From: DASXRU01 sp039933315
GTDB lineage: Bacteria > Acidobacteriota > Blastocatellia > Pyrinomonadales > Pyrinomonadaceae
Length of the DNA stretch: 49,314 nucleotides
Reading direction: 5' to 3'
Assembly (NCBI GenBank): GCA_039933315.1
Contig: JBDTOI010000011.1
Location: forward strand, 1-49,314
Below the pieces are notes generated by a model, which was given only the letters and a program-made list of their open reading frames with translations, did no database searches and was not told the DNA's origin. Each line of letters starts with the position of its first letter. The stretch's first letter is position 1. Positions 9,637 to 17,345 of this stretch are shown in pieces. The position numbers and the translations under genes are program-made.

Positions 9637-11568
9637 CTACTCCCCTCCACTACGTGTTACTTCAACTTTGCCTGGCGCATAGCTGACTCGACGCAACTCC
9701 TGCAGACGGCGATCGTCGAGCCTCGCTTCAACGATCTCGTAACCGAGTAACGCCAACACACGTCCGCGCACAAAGAGAGGCCGCGCATTGCCGTACCAGT
9801 CCACGCAGGAAGCGCGACAGCCATCGTCGGTCGTCTTGTCGGGCCGGGCGGACAGTTCGCCGACTTCAGCGAAATTCAGTGACTCGTTGCGCAGAAAGAG
9901 TATGGCGGCTGAATTCTCAAACAGGTGTCGATAACCAGGACGCCCCGGCACGGTTATGGGCAAGCCCAGCGTTCCCGAATCCGGTCCATCCGCTTTGTAG
10001 AAGAATCCGTGACTGCGCAACTCGCCCTGCGACGCGCCTTTGCGTGTGTAGCGGCCGGCAACTTCCGGCGAGTCGCCCAGGCTAATGGCCGTGAAATGTA
10101 GATTCTTTCCATCAGTGCCCACTACCACTGCATCCGAGCCCATCTGCTCGATACGATCCACTCCATGGGCGAGCGAAAGCTCATGCTCGTCGCCGCCGGC
10201 CCAACGCACCGCGTGCAGGCTGGCGCGATTCTTATTTTGCGGATATCCCCAACCGCTGCCGGTGCCGTAGAGAAGGTGTTCACCTACGAACCGGTTTTGG
10301 AAAGTGTATCCCTCGGGCCTGGCCAGTTTGCGGTAGCTGGACGCGGGCGCGACGCTGCTTCCGTCTGAGAAGCTAGCCAGTGGCACGCGCATCAGGGCCA
10401 CATCACCGGTCGCCACCTCGGCCGCCCACATGCCATCGCCGGCAGATTGTGATCGCACCAGCACATTCAGGTGATTGTCTTCGCTCTCGAGAAAAGAGAA
10501 TTGGTCCACCGGGCTGCCCGACACAGCCAGGGCACTGGGCCCGGAGCCGTCCAGCGGCATGCGGTACACCAGCGGCTCAGCCCGCATTTGATCGCCGCGC
10601 CGCGCCCAATCACTGACCCAAACGTAAACAGAGTTTGGTGATACATAAAAAACGCGTCCCGGAGGTCCTAGTACGGCCGTGGCCTGACAGGCAAAGCCGC
10701 CGTTGGCGAGATCGCATATTGTCACGGTGTGCAAAGCCGTGCCGTAGTTGGCGGTTATCTCTCGCGCGGGCCGGTAAACATTCGTGGCCGAGACAATGCG
10801 TTGGAATTCTTTGGCAGTGGCGCCTTTGTGCCATTTGCGCACGGCGGGAAAGCTCTGAAACGGATCCCCGGCGCCCGGATACAGGTAAAGGGGCGTATAG
10901 AAAATCAGCTTGCTGCCGATCATGCGGCTGGCGTAATTGCGCGAAGAGTAATAGTCGTTCGAACGCAGGTGATAAGTAGATCGGTAATTCAGATTGCCCG
11001 CGCGATCGATGTGGAACAACCCAACTTCGGTGCCGCCGCGCTCATAACTGTAGCCAATCACGGCGATGGTATCGTCGGAAACCAGCATCTCGTCATACCA
11101 GGTAGAAGACGGATTGATATCCGGGCCGAAAGCGTCAACGGCCGAGATAGGCTGCAGGGCGCCCGCGCCAATCTTCACGGTGAACAGGCGACCGCGGCGC
11201 AGCACCACCAGGTGGTCACCATGAACTTTGACGATGCCGCCTTCATCGACGCCGGCGTGCTGTACGTTGGTAACTGACTCATCGTCTTTCGCTTCAGATT
11301 TGGCATCCGAGCTTTTTGAAGCTACGCCGGCAACTGCACTGGGCGCTGAGGGCTGGGCATATTGCTCGGCCCGCAGAGCGCTTTTTTGTTTCTCAGCCAG
11401 CGCTCGCAGGTAGGTCGAAAGCTCCTGTTCGGATTGAAACGGTCGCATCGTTTTTGCCGGCTGTAACCCATGTTGCGGAGGAATACTGCCGGCGGGCACT
11501 TCCGCGCAGGCGGCCATCGCGGCGATTAATAGGGCCGTCGTAATCGTGATCAGGAAAAAGGTCTTCAT
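9637..11568 (-). CDS. Secreted beta-propeller domain protein (Beta_propel family)
   Basis: About 643 residues from the second in-frame ATG; an earlier ATG at 11589 would add seven residues. The later start is preferred because GAGG lies 11 bases before it and the protein then begins directly with the signal sequence MKTFFLITITTALLIAAMAAC, which carries a weak lipobox (MAAC). The motif TNVQHAGVDEGGIVKVHGDH near residue 110 is the hallmark of the family of secreted beta-propeller proteins distantly related to WD40 repeats (PF09826 / COG4880). Two cysteines in DDGCRASCVDW near the C-terminus could form a disulfide. The function of this family is unknown; the protein is expected on the periplasmic or outer face of a membrane. 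Confidence 0.85.
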   Translation of the reverse strand: MKTFFLITITTALLIAAMAACAEVPAGSIPPQHGLQPAKTMRPFQSEQELSTYLRALAEKQKSALRAEQYAQPSAPSAVAGVASKSSDAKSEAKDDESVTNVQHAGVDEGGIVKVHGDHLVVLRRGRLFTVKIGAGALQPISAVDAFGPDINPSSTWYDEMLVSDDTIAVIGYSYERGGTEVGLFHIDRAGNLNYRSTYHLRSNDYYSSRNYASRMIGSKLIFYTPLYLYPGAGDPFQSFPAVRKWHKGATAKEFQRIVSATNVYRPAREITANYGTALHTVTICDLANGGFACQATAVLGPPGRVFYVSPNSVYVWVSDWARRGDQMRAEPLVYRMPLDGSGPSALAVSGSPVDQFSFLESEDNHLNVLVRSQSAGDGMWAAEVATGDVALMRVPLASFSDGSSVAPASSYRKLARPEGYTFQNRFVGEHLLYGTGSGWGYPQNKNRASLHAVRWAGGDEHELSLAHGVDRIEQMGSDAVVVGTDGKNLHFTAISLGDSPEVAGRYTRKGASQGELRSHGFFYKADGPDSGTLGLPITVPGRPGYRHLFENSAAILFLRNESLNFAEVGELSARPDKTTDDGCRASCVDWYGNARPLFVRGRVLALLGYEIVEARLDDRRLQELRRVSYAPGKVEVTRSGGE

Positions 11569-11589
11569 GGCTAGCTTTACCTCATTCAT

Positions 11590-12117
11590 TGGCTTGGGAT
11601 GTCTCGGGTACTTATCTCTCGCCTGATGAACGGCCTGGTGCGGCGAAACTTGCGCGGGCCGTGCCGGGTTAGGTCCAGTTTCAGGGCATTGCTTCGCTAC
11701 TCATGCCACGTTAGACACGATTGAATATCGAATTGTTCCGTCAGATTGAGGGTTGTTAAGCGGTATGTCTCGACACGCTCCGCACAGGACGGTCCGGCGC
11801 ATGTTCGTCTGTGGCGCTGCATTCTAATCAGGGTCTGCAGCTGGCGGCTATGCCGCTATGCCGCCGCACAGTGCGGTAAGGCTATGCCTTACCGTTGATT
11901 CCCCTTGAATTGATTGGAGGCTGCGCCTCCAGTCTTAGGCGTAGCGTTAGACACTCAGGTGAAGATCTTACCGGAAAGGCGAAGCCTTTCCGGCCTGTGC
12001 GGTGGCACAGCCACAAGCCGGGAATGCTTCATTACTATTCGCAGTGCCAAACGCATTTGTTACCACGCAACAAACTTCGCTCCGTTGTCAGCGAGCACGG
12101 TGGCCGGCGTTGTGTAA
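11590..12117. other. Long gene-free spacer with hairpin run
   Basis: About 530 bases with no credible gene; the open frames here are short and run through repeats. The first 240 bases show nothing I can name and presumably hold the promoter of the beta-propeller gene. The section 11844-12014 holds the hairpin run annotated separately. The last 100 bases are unremarkable. Confidence 0.7.
11844..12014. repeat. Run of five GGC-N3-GCC hairpins
   Basis: Five perfect short palindromes share a GGC-three-base-GCC core but have different outer stems: GCGGC-TAT-GCCGC (11844-11856), CGGTAAGGC with TAT loop (11874-11894), TGGAGGC with TGC loop (11915-11931), CCGGAAAGGC with GAA loop (11971-11993) and GTGGC-ACA-GCCAC (12002-12014). 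A sixth, CCGCA-CAG-TGCGG (11864-11876), lacks the core. The stems are 5, 9, 7, 10 and 5 base pairs. The shared core with mutually complementary flanks looks like a repeat type that keeps structure rather than sequence. Confidence 0.8.
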
Positions 12118-12190
12118 GGTCCGTCTGCCTCCTGCCGTCTGGTCTCCTGCCTCCTATCTCTGTGAAATCTGCGTAATCTGTGGATTGAGG
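12118..12190. repeat. Tandem repeats GTCTGCCTCCTGCC and ATCTGTGAAATCTGCG (family K)
   Basis: Two adjoining degenerate tandem arrays: CTGCCTCCTGCC-type units at about 12124-12160 and TCTGTGAAATCTGCGTAATC-type units at 12160-12187. The second overlaps the 3' end of the GNAT gene and encodes its last ten residues. Confidence 0.65.
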
Positions 12191-12738
12191 GCTTCCCAGT
12201 CAGGGCGGATTAAGCCGAAAAACAACGCATCCTGGATTTCGCCGGCCACTTGCCAGCGCTCGCGCAGGTAACCTTCGCGCTGGAACCCAAGTCTTTCCAC
12301 CGTTCGGATTGAGGCGTTATTCCGCGGATCCACGTCGGCTTCGATTCTATGGAAACCCAGCTCGGCAAAGGCGTAGGCGATAACAGCCCGCAGCGCTTCC
12401 TGCATGTAGCCCTGGCCCCAATGCTCGCGGCCGAGGGCGTAGCCAATCTCGGCGCGTCGGTGAGTGAAGTCCAGATTAAAGAGTGTGATGCTTCCCATCA
12501 GTGTGTCATCAGTACGACGCGCGATGCCCCATTTCAAAAGGGCTTGCCTTTGAAAGCCATCGTGAATTTCGCCTACCAGTTTGACTGCCTGATCTCTTTC
12601 GGTGAGGGCAGGGAAGCTCCAATACCGCATCACTTCCGGGTGGGAGTAAATAGCGTAGAACGCATCGACATCCTCTTCGGTGATCCACCGCAGTGAAACG
12701 CGGCTGGCGTTGATGGTAGGCAGGGCGCTCCAATCCAC
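12154..12738 (-). CDS. GNAT N-acetyltransferase, RimJ/RimL type
   Basis: A 194-residue acetyl-CoA-dependent acetyltransferase of the ribosomal-protein-alanine/antibiotic acetyltransferase group. The core shows MGSITLFNLDFTHRRAEIGY, then the acetyl-CoA binding segment GREHWGQGYMQEALRAV, then NNASIRTVERLGFQREG, all typical of the RimJ subfamily. The start is GTG with AAGGAG about ten bases upstream. The C-terminal residues NPQITQISQR are encoded by an intergenic tandem repeat, so the ancestral stop was probably lost and the tail is repeat-derived. It follows the VKOR gene by 14 bases on the same strand and may be the last gene of that unit. The acceptor substrate is unknown. Confidence 0.88.
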   Translation of the reverse strand: MDWSALPTINASRVSLRWITEEDVDAFYAIYSHPEVMRYWSFPALTERDQAVKLVGEIHDGFQRQALLKWGIARRTDDTLMGSITLFNLDFTHRRAEIGYALGREHWGQGYMQEALRAVIAYAFAELGFHRIEADVDPRNNASIRTVERLGFQREGYLRERWQVAGEIQDALFFGLIRPDWEALNPQITQISQR

Positions 12739-12752
12739 GGCTTATGCACTCC

Positions 12753-13205
12753 TTAAGTTTTCGACGCCAAACTGTGCCGACGCCGCTGCGCGATCACCAG
12801 TCCCGTTAAAACGAAAGTCACCAGTGCGGACAGCAAACAAAACTGGCAGAAGTGACGAATGACGAACGCTTGCACGTACAGCAGCCAGAGCGTTTCCAGC
12901 AACATCAATCCGACCATGACGGTCAGTAACTTGCCGGCGAAACGGTAACCAAAGGCCGCCAGGGTTGCGAGGCTGAAGGCAGTGAAGTAGGCAACGCAGC
13001 CAAGCCCCGCCAGCGGCACACCCGCCACCACAGCGTAAGAGCTGCTGAGCACTTCCGAACATCCGGATATCAGGGTACAGCGAACGCTTTGTCCGGTTAC
13101 GTGTTCGACGGTCAGATAGATGGCGTCACCGAGGCCGATCAGCGCGACCGCAGCCGCGATACCATACAGCCAGGCTCCGCGTGCTTTAGACGGCTCCGCC
13201 ATCAT
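12753..13205 (-). CDS. Vitamin K epoxide reductase (VKOR) family protein
   Basis: A 150-residue integral membrane protein with four predicted membrane segments (about 12-32, 62-84, 90-112, 122-140). VKOR homologs in bacteria replace DsbB: they reoxidise the periplasmic thiol oxidase and pass electrons to quinone. The cysteines expected for this are present: C43 and C49 in the first periplasmic loop (CTLISGC), followed by S54/S55, and the CxxC pair C120-Q-F-C123 in the last segment. Its start overlaps the stop of the DsbA-like gene by four bases (ATGA), so the two are translationally coupled. The first ATG could also be replaced by the next one. Confidence 0.92.
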   Translation of the reverse strand: MMAEPSKARGAWLYGIAAAVALIGLGDAIYLTVEHVTGQSVRCTLISGCSEVLSSSYAVVAGVPLAGLGCVAYFTAFSLATLAAFGYRFAGKLLTVMVGLMLLETLWLLYVQAFVIRHFCQFCLLSALVTFVLTGLVIAQRRRHSLASKT

Positions 13206-13879
13206 GGACCGGTACCGCGGAGGGCAGCATCAATGAGCTCGTTTAGACCGCCCGGCAGCTTAAAAGTTTCAAACGGAACTTCGCGACCGTTCAGGAAGAG
13301 AGTGGGAGTGGAAACAACACCCAGCGCATGCGCTCGCTTGCCATCCAGAAAGATCCGTCTATCCACCGCCTCACTTTCGAGGTCTCGCGCAAAGCGCTCC
13401 ATATCGAGTCCCAGCGATTTGGCATAGCTGGTGAAGACCGGACGGGCATCAGGTAGATCAGTCCAGGCTTTCTGGTTCTCGTACAGCTTATCGTGCATCT
13501 CCCAGAAGCGGCCCTGCAGGCCCGCCGCTTCAGCGGAGCGCGCCGCCCATCCCGCATGCGCATGCATAGGGACGAGAGGAAGCTCGCGAAAGATTACCCG
13601 CAGACGCGAGCCATATTCGTGTTCGACTTTTTTCAGCTCGGGGTAGACGGCGCCGCAGGGCGGACACTGAAAGTCGCCAAACTCTTCGATTGTTACCGGG
13701 GCGCTGGCCTCGCCACGAACGTGCGGTGGTTCTGCGCCCGGCGCGATTACCGCCGGCGAAGTTTCGGTCGAGCTAATCGGCGACGAAGCCGGCGGCTGCG
13801 AACGCATTAAAGCCCAACCGGCGGTGATCGCCACCAGCAATACGACCGCGATGATTATTAAAGGCAGGAATCGCTTCAT
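13202..13879 (-). CDS. DsbA-like thiol:disulfide oxidoreductase (Thioredoxin_4)
   Basis: The 225-residue protein has a single N-terminal membrane anchor (about residues 4-24), a Ser/Pro-rich linker, and a DsbA-type thioredoxin domain. The active site is FGDFQCPPCGAVYPEL, with cysteines C72 and C75. The cis-proline loop is in VVSTPTLFLNGREV near residue 190. It should introduce disulfides into exported proteins and be recycled by the VKOR protein encoded next to it. It overlaps both neighbours by four bases (lipoprotein upstream, VKOR downstream), so this is a compact disulfide-formation operon. Confidence 0.93.
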   Translation of the reverse strand: MKRFLPLIIIAVVLLVAITAGWALMRSQPPASSPISSTETSPAVIAPGAEPPHVRGEASAPVTIEEFGDFQCPPCGAVYPELKKVEHEYGSRLRVIFRELPLVPMHAHAGWAARSAEAAGLQGRFWEMHDKLYENQKAWTDLPDARPVFTSYAKSLGLDMERFARDLESEAVDRRIFLDGKRAHALGVVSTPTLFLNGREVPFETFKLPGGLNELIDAALRGTGP

Positions 13880-14334
13880 GACACGTAGTAGTCAATCGAC
13901 TTGTCCAGCACGCCATCTACATACAGTTCGCACCTGAACTTGCCCTTGGGCCAGTCGCGCTGCACTGTCAGGTGGCCGTGAACGGTTTTGTCATTGGGAC
14001 CGGTGGTGTATTCGATCTCTTTGATTTTTTCGTCCTTCGTGCCACCCGCATCCACTATCCACCAAACAAATTTGATTTTGAGGCCTTCCTTGGGATTCTT
14101 TAGTTTGGCAAGGCAATGCACCGTGCGATCTTCCGGATTGAAGGTGTTGGTTTCATCGCCCGGCTTACCGCCCTCGTCTTTGGCCATGTGGATATCGGCA
14201 AAGACGCCGGAGCCTGAAGCCGAGTTTGAATTGGAATTGGAGTTAGAGTTGGAGTTGGAGTTGGTGGAAAGGTTGCAGGCCAGGACTACGGACAGAAGTA
14301 AAGCGCCGGCCAGCCATGCGGCATGGGGTTTCAT
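13876..14334 (-). CDS. Lipoprotein with Asn-Ser repeat tether
   Basis: A 152-residue protein with a type II signal peptide ending in the lipobox VVLAC (cysteine 20). It is followed by a TNSNSNSNSN-type spacer encoded by a hexamer microsatellite at about 14226-14262 (GGAATT/GGAGTT units). The body (residues about 45-152) has no family I recognise; it contains two cysteines and a WWIVDAGG segment and looks like a small beta domain. GGAGG lies 11-12 bases before the ATG. Its stop overlaps the start of the DsbA-like gene, so it may be a substrate or partner of the disulfide machinery; this is only inference. The spacer length should vary by slippage. Confidence 0.85.
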   Translation of the reverse strand: MKPHAAWLAGALLLSVVLACNLSTNSNSNSNSNSNSNSASGSGVFADIHMAKDEGGKPGDETNTFNPEDRTVHCLAKLKNPKEGLKIKFVWWIVDAGGTKDEKIKEIEYTTGPNDKTVHGHLTVQRDWPKGKFRCELYVDGVLDKSIDYYVS

Positions 14335-14370
14335 TCTAAGGTTCCTCCTGAAGGGAATAGGAAAACTGGT

Positions 14371-15072
14371 TTAAGCCGCTGCTGCGGCCAGGGTCCCGGC
14401 CAGAGAACGAAAAATATCGCGTCCGTCACTGGAACCCAGAAGATCTTCACACGCGCGCTCCGGATGCGGCATCAGCCCCAGCACATTGCGCCCCTGATTG
14501 CTGATGCCCGCGATGTTATCGCGCGAGCCATTCGGATTAGCGGCTGGCGTGATTTTGCCGTCCTGATCGCAATAACTAAAGATAATCCGACCTTCGCGAT
14601 GGAGCTCCGCGAGGGTGACATCATCACAGACGTAATTGCCTTCAGCGTGCGCAATCGGAATGCGCAACACATCGCCGCGGGTGAGCTCGTTCGTGAATGG
14701 CGTATCAGAGCTTTCCACGCGCACGTAAACATGGTCGCAGATAAAATAAAGGTCGCGATTGCGTATCAGGGCCCCGGGCAGCAGTCCCGCTTCGCAGAGG
14801 ATCTGGAACCCGTTGCAAACGCCCAGTACGAACCTTCCCTGGGCGGCAAATTTCTGCACTGACTTCATTACTGGGGAGAAACGGGCCAGGGCGCCGGCTC
14901 GCAGGTAATCACCGTAGGAAAACCCGCCGGGAATAATCACCGCGTCATAGGAGCTCAGGTCCGTATCGCGGTGCCAGATGAAATCGACCGGCTGGCCCAC
15001 GTGCTTCGAAATTACATGATAGGCATCGTGGTCGCAGTTTGAGCCGGGGAAAACTATGACGCCGAATTTCAT
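14371..15072 (-). CDS. purQ: Phosphoribosylformylglycinamidine synthase subunit PurQ
   Basis: The 233-residue glutaminase subunit of FGAM synthase, fourth step of purine synthesis. It is a class I glutamine amidotransferase: PGGFSYGDYLRAG at about 48-60, the nucleophile cysteine C86 in GVCNGFQ, and the catalytic His-Glu in PHPER near residue 208. It supplies ammonia to the PurL subunit (not in this window) together with PurS. The gene overlaps purS by four bases (ATGA). Length is normal for the small PurQ type. Confidence 0.97.
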   Translation of the reverse strand: MKFGVIVFPGSNCDHDAYHVISKHVGQPVDFIWHRDTDLSSYDAVIIPGGFSYGDYLRAGALARFSPVMKSVQKFAAQGRFVLGVCNGFQILCEAGLLPGALIRNRDLYFICDHVYVRVESSDTPFTNELTRGDVLRIPIAHAEGNYVCDDVTLAELHREGRIIFSYCDQDGKITPAANPNGSRDNIAGISNQGRNVLGLMPHPERACEDLLGSSDGRDIFRSLAGTLAAAAA

Positions 15073-15314
15073 GCTTCAATCTCCACGCGATAGTCCTCGA
15101 TGATGGGATTGGACAGCACTTCGCCGGCCAGGCGGGTGGCCTCAGCGCGTGCTTCTTCGTGACTCAAAGCCCCATCAATGGCGATCTCGAAAAACTTTCC
15201 CTGCCGCACATCGACGACGCCGTTGTAACCCAGCAATTCTACTGAATGCTGGATGGCCTTTCCCTGCGGGTCAAGCACGCCGGGCTTGAGTGTGACGTAA
15301 ACTTTGGCCTTCAT
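15069..15314 (-). CDS. purS: Phosphoribosylformylglycinamidine synthase subunit PurS
   Basis: The start is set at the ATG giving MKAKVYVTLKPGVLDPQGKA, since this gives the normal PurS length of 81 residues; the frame stays open for 65 more codons upstream, but those residues look non-coding. PurS bridges PurQ and PurL in the small-subunit FGAM synthase complex. Conserved parts are LKPGVLDPQGKAI and the GKFFEIAI segment. AAGGG lies about 12 bases before the ATG. The stop overlaps the purQ start, as in many purSQ operons. Confidence 0.94.
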   Translation of the reverse strand: MKAKVYVTLKPGVLDPQGKAIQHSVELLGYNGVVDVRQGKFFEIAIDGALSHEEARAEATRLAGEVLSNPIIEDYRVEIEA

Positions 15315-15503
15315 AAGGTTGTTTTTCCCTTGAACCTGTCTCCCAGCCATTGCGCAGCCAGCGCCGTTGGCATAGTATTTCGCGCCGTTAAGACTAGCAG
15401 CCGCTCTTAGCTTTGTCGTTAAACTAATACGGGCGTTACCAAAGCACCAGGTATTCAAATCGGTCCCAGGCTGCCGCAGCCATCTAACAGGAGAGCCACT
15501 AAT

Positions 15504-15926
15504 ATGCAAAACCCATCATCCATCGGCAAGTCCAGCACCGGCATGGAGGCGAACATAGCCGCAGCAATTTCTTACATCTGGATCGTCGGGCTGATCTTTT
15601 TCATAATTGAAAAGGAAAGTAAGTTCGTGCGTTTTCATGCGATGCAATCCATCTTGTACGGTGTTTTATGGACGGTGCTCATGATCGTGCTGATGATAGT
15701 CAATGTGATAATCGGTATCATGGTGACTGCGGGCGCGGGCGCCGCGGGCGAAGCAGCCGGGGGAATCGCTTCCCTGGTTGTTTCACTCATCTCGCTGTTG
15801 ATCTGGCTCCTCGTGCCTCTAATAGCTTTCCTGGGACTAATACTGGCCGCCGTAAAAGCTTATCAGGGCCAAATGTTCAAGCTCCCGATAATTGGAAAGA
15901 TCGCCGAGAATATAGTTAACAAGTAG
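15504..15926 (+). CDS. DUF4870 membrane protein
   Basis: A 140-residue membrane protein with three or four hydrophobic segments (about 20-36, 49-72, 85-112). It has the family signature FIIEKESKFVRFHAMQSI between the first two segments, which is typical of DUF4870 / Tic20-like small proteins. Function is unknown. AGGAG lies 11 bases before the ATG. It lies on the opposite strand between purS and purB, so it breaks up an otherwise minus-strand purine cluster. Confidence 0.88.
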   Translation: MQNPSSIGKSSTGMEANIAAAISYIWIVGLIFFIIEKESKFVRFHAMQSILYGVLWTVLMIVLMIVNVIIGIMVTAGAGAAGEAAGGIASLVVSLISLLIWLLVPLIAFLGLILAAVKAYQGQMFKLPIIGKIAENIVNK

Positions 15927-15984
15927 CTATCAACCGGGCATTCGGGTCTGCACTCCCCCGCGCATCGATTACGGATGCCTGGTC

Positions 15985-17280
15985 CTAATCACCAAATACG
16001 CGGACAAAGATCGCACCAATGTTCCGCAAATAACTTTCGAGCGAGAACACGCGCGCGATCTGTTCGGCTGAAAGATGCGCGCCAATATCCTCATCCGCTG
16101 AGACTAGTTTCCTGAAATCATCGCCTTCGTCCCAGGCTTTCATCGCGCTCCGCTGTACCCATTCATAGGCCTGCTCGCGAGCGACGCCCGCCCTGGTTAG
16201 CGCCAGCAGTAGCTGACCGCTGAATATCAGCCCGCGGGTGGCTTCGAGGTTTTCGCGCATCCGTTCGGGATAAACCACCAGGCCGTCTACCAGCGAAGTC
16301 ATTTTGTGCAGCATGTAATCCAGCGCAATGCTGGAATCGGGGAGCACCACGCGCTCGGCGGATGAATGAGAGATGTCGCGCTCGTGCCAGAGGGCTACGT
16401 TCTCCAGGCCCACCAGGCTGTTTGCCCGGACCAAACGCGCCAGGCCGCAAATTCTTTCCGAGAGAATCGGGTTGCGCTTATGCGGCATTGCGCTGGAGCC
16501 CTTCTGGCCTTTCTTGAAGCGCTCCTGCGCCTCGCGCACCTCGGTGCGTTGCCAGTGGCGAATTTGCAGGGCGAACTTGTCCAGTGACGAGGCGATAACT
16601 GCGAGAGTGCAAAGATACTCGGCGTAACGATCGCGCTGAATGATTTGCGTGGAAACTGGCGCAGCCTGCAAGCCTAATCGCGCGCACACTTTTTCTTCCA
16701 CTATCGGATCGAGATGAGCGAAGCCGCCTACAGCGCCGCTGATTTTGCCCGCCGCTATCGCATCGCGCGCGCGCGCCAGTCGTTCAAGGTTGCGCCGCAT
16801 CTCGTCGTGCCAGAGGGCAAACGTCAATCCGAAAGAGGTTGGCTCGGCATGGATGCCATGGGTGCGGCCGATCTGCGGCGTGTCCTTGAATTCAAAGGCG
16901 CGGCGCTTGAGCACGGCCATCAGCGCCTCAATCTTTTGCCGCAGCAGGTCCGAAGCGTCGCGCAGCAGTAAGGCATTGGCGGTATCGACTACGTCGGAAG
17001 AAGTAAGGCCGTAATGAACGAAGCGCGAAGCGTCGCCGATGTTTTCCGCCAGGTTGGTGGTAAAGGCTATGACGTCATGGTCGGTGGTCTTTTCAATCTC
17101 GTTGATGCGTGCGACGGAAAATCTGGCGCCCTGCTTTATTTCCGCCAGAGCCTCGCGCGGGATTGTGCCCATTTCGGCGTGCACTTCGCAGACGGCCAGC
17201 TCCACCTCGAGCCACTTTTGGAACCTGGCCTCTTCCGACCAGATGAGGCCCATTTCGGGCAATGTGTAACGTTCGATCAT
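15985..17280 (-). CDS. purB: Adenylosuccinate lyase
   Basis: This 431-residue fumarase/aspartase superfamily enzyme cleaves SAICAR to AICAR and adenylosuccinate to AMP, releasing fumarate both times. The superfamily signature GSSAMPHKRNPILSERI is at about residues 262-278, with the catalytic serine in the flexible loop. Other conserved parts are TDHDVIAF (residues about 66-73) and RTHGIHAEPTSFG (138-150). Length is normal. The ATG is used as start; no clear ribosome binding site is visible, but a small TAGG/CCTA repeat lies directly upstream at 17308-17336. Confidence 0.97.
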   Translation of the reverse strand: MIERYTLPEMGLIWSEEARFQKWLEVELAVCEVHAEMGTIPREALAEIKQGARFSVARINEIEKTTDHDVIAFTTNLAENIGDASRFVHYGLTSSDVVDTANALLLRDASDLLRQKIEALMAVLKRRAFEFKDTPQIGRTHGIHAEPTSFGLTFALWHDEMRRNLERLARARDAIAAGKISGAVGGFAHLDPIVEEKVCARLGLQAAPVSTQIIQRDRYAEYLCTLAVIASSLDKFALQIRHWQRTEVREAQERFKKGQKGSSAMPHKRNPILSERICGLARLVRANSLVGLENVALWHERDISHSSAERVVLPDSSIALDYMLHKMTSLVDGLVVYPERMRENLEATRGLIFSGQLLLALTRAGVAREQAYEWVQRSAMKAWDEGDDFRKLVSADEDIGAHLSAEQIARVFSLESYLRNIGAIFVRVFGD

Positions 17281-17307
17281 TAACTATCCACAGATTTGAA
17301 AAATATT

Positions 17308-17336
17308 GGGCCAATAGGTCGAATAGTCCTATTGTT
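17308..17336. repeat. CCTAT/ATAGG repeat (family G), copy 1
   Basis: CCAATAGGTC-GAATAGTCCTATTG forms a small inverted/tandem repeat. Related copies are at 27433-27465 and 32058-32091. Confidence 0.6.
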
Positions 17337-17345
17337 TTCTGCTGA

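Noticed and set aside
9386..9682. 98-codon frame on the plus strand
   Set aside because: Encoded largely by the family A palindrome and overlaps the 3' end of the beta-propeller gene.
11844..12014. Possible CRISPR array
   Set aside because: The hairpins differ in sequence and spacing; there are no identical direct repeats and no cas genes.
11895..12176. Open frames of 60-90 codons in the hairpin spacer
   Set aside because: They run through the hairpins and tandem repeats, have no ribosome binding sites and no recognisable protein features.
15315..15509. 65-residue N-terminal extension of PurS
   Set aside because: PurS is normally about 80 residues and the extension has no protein-like features.
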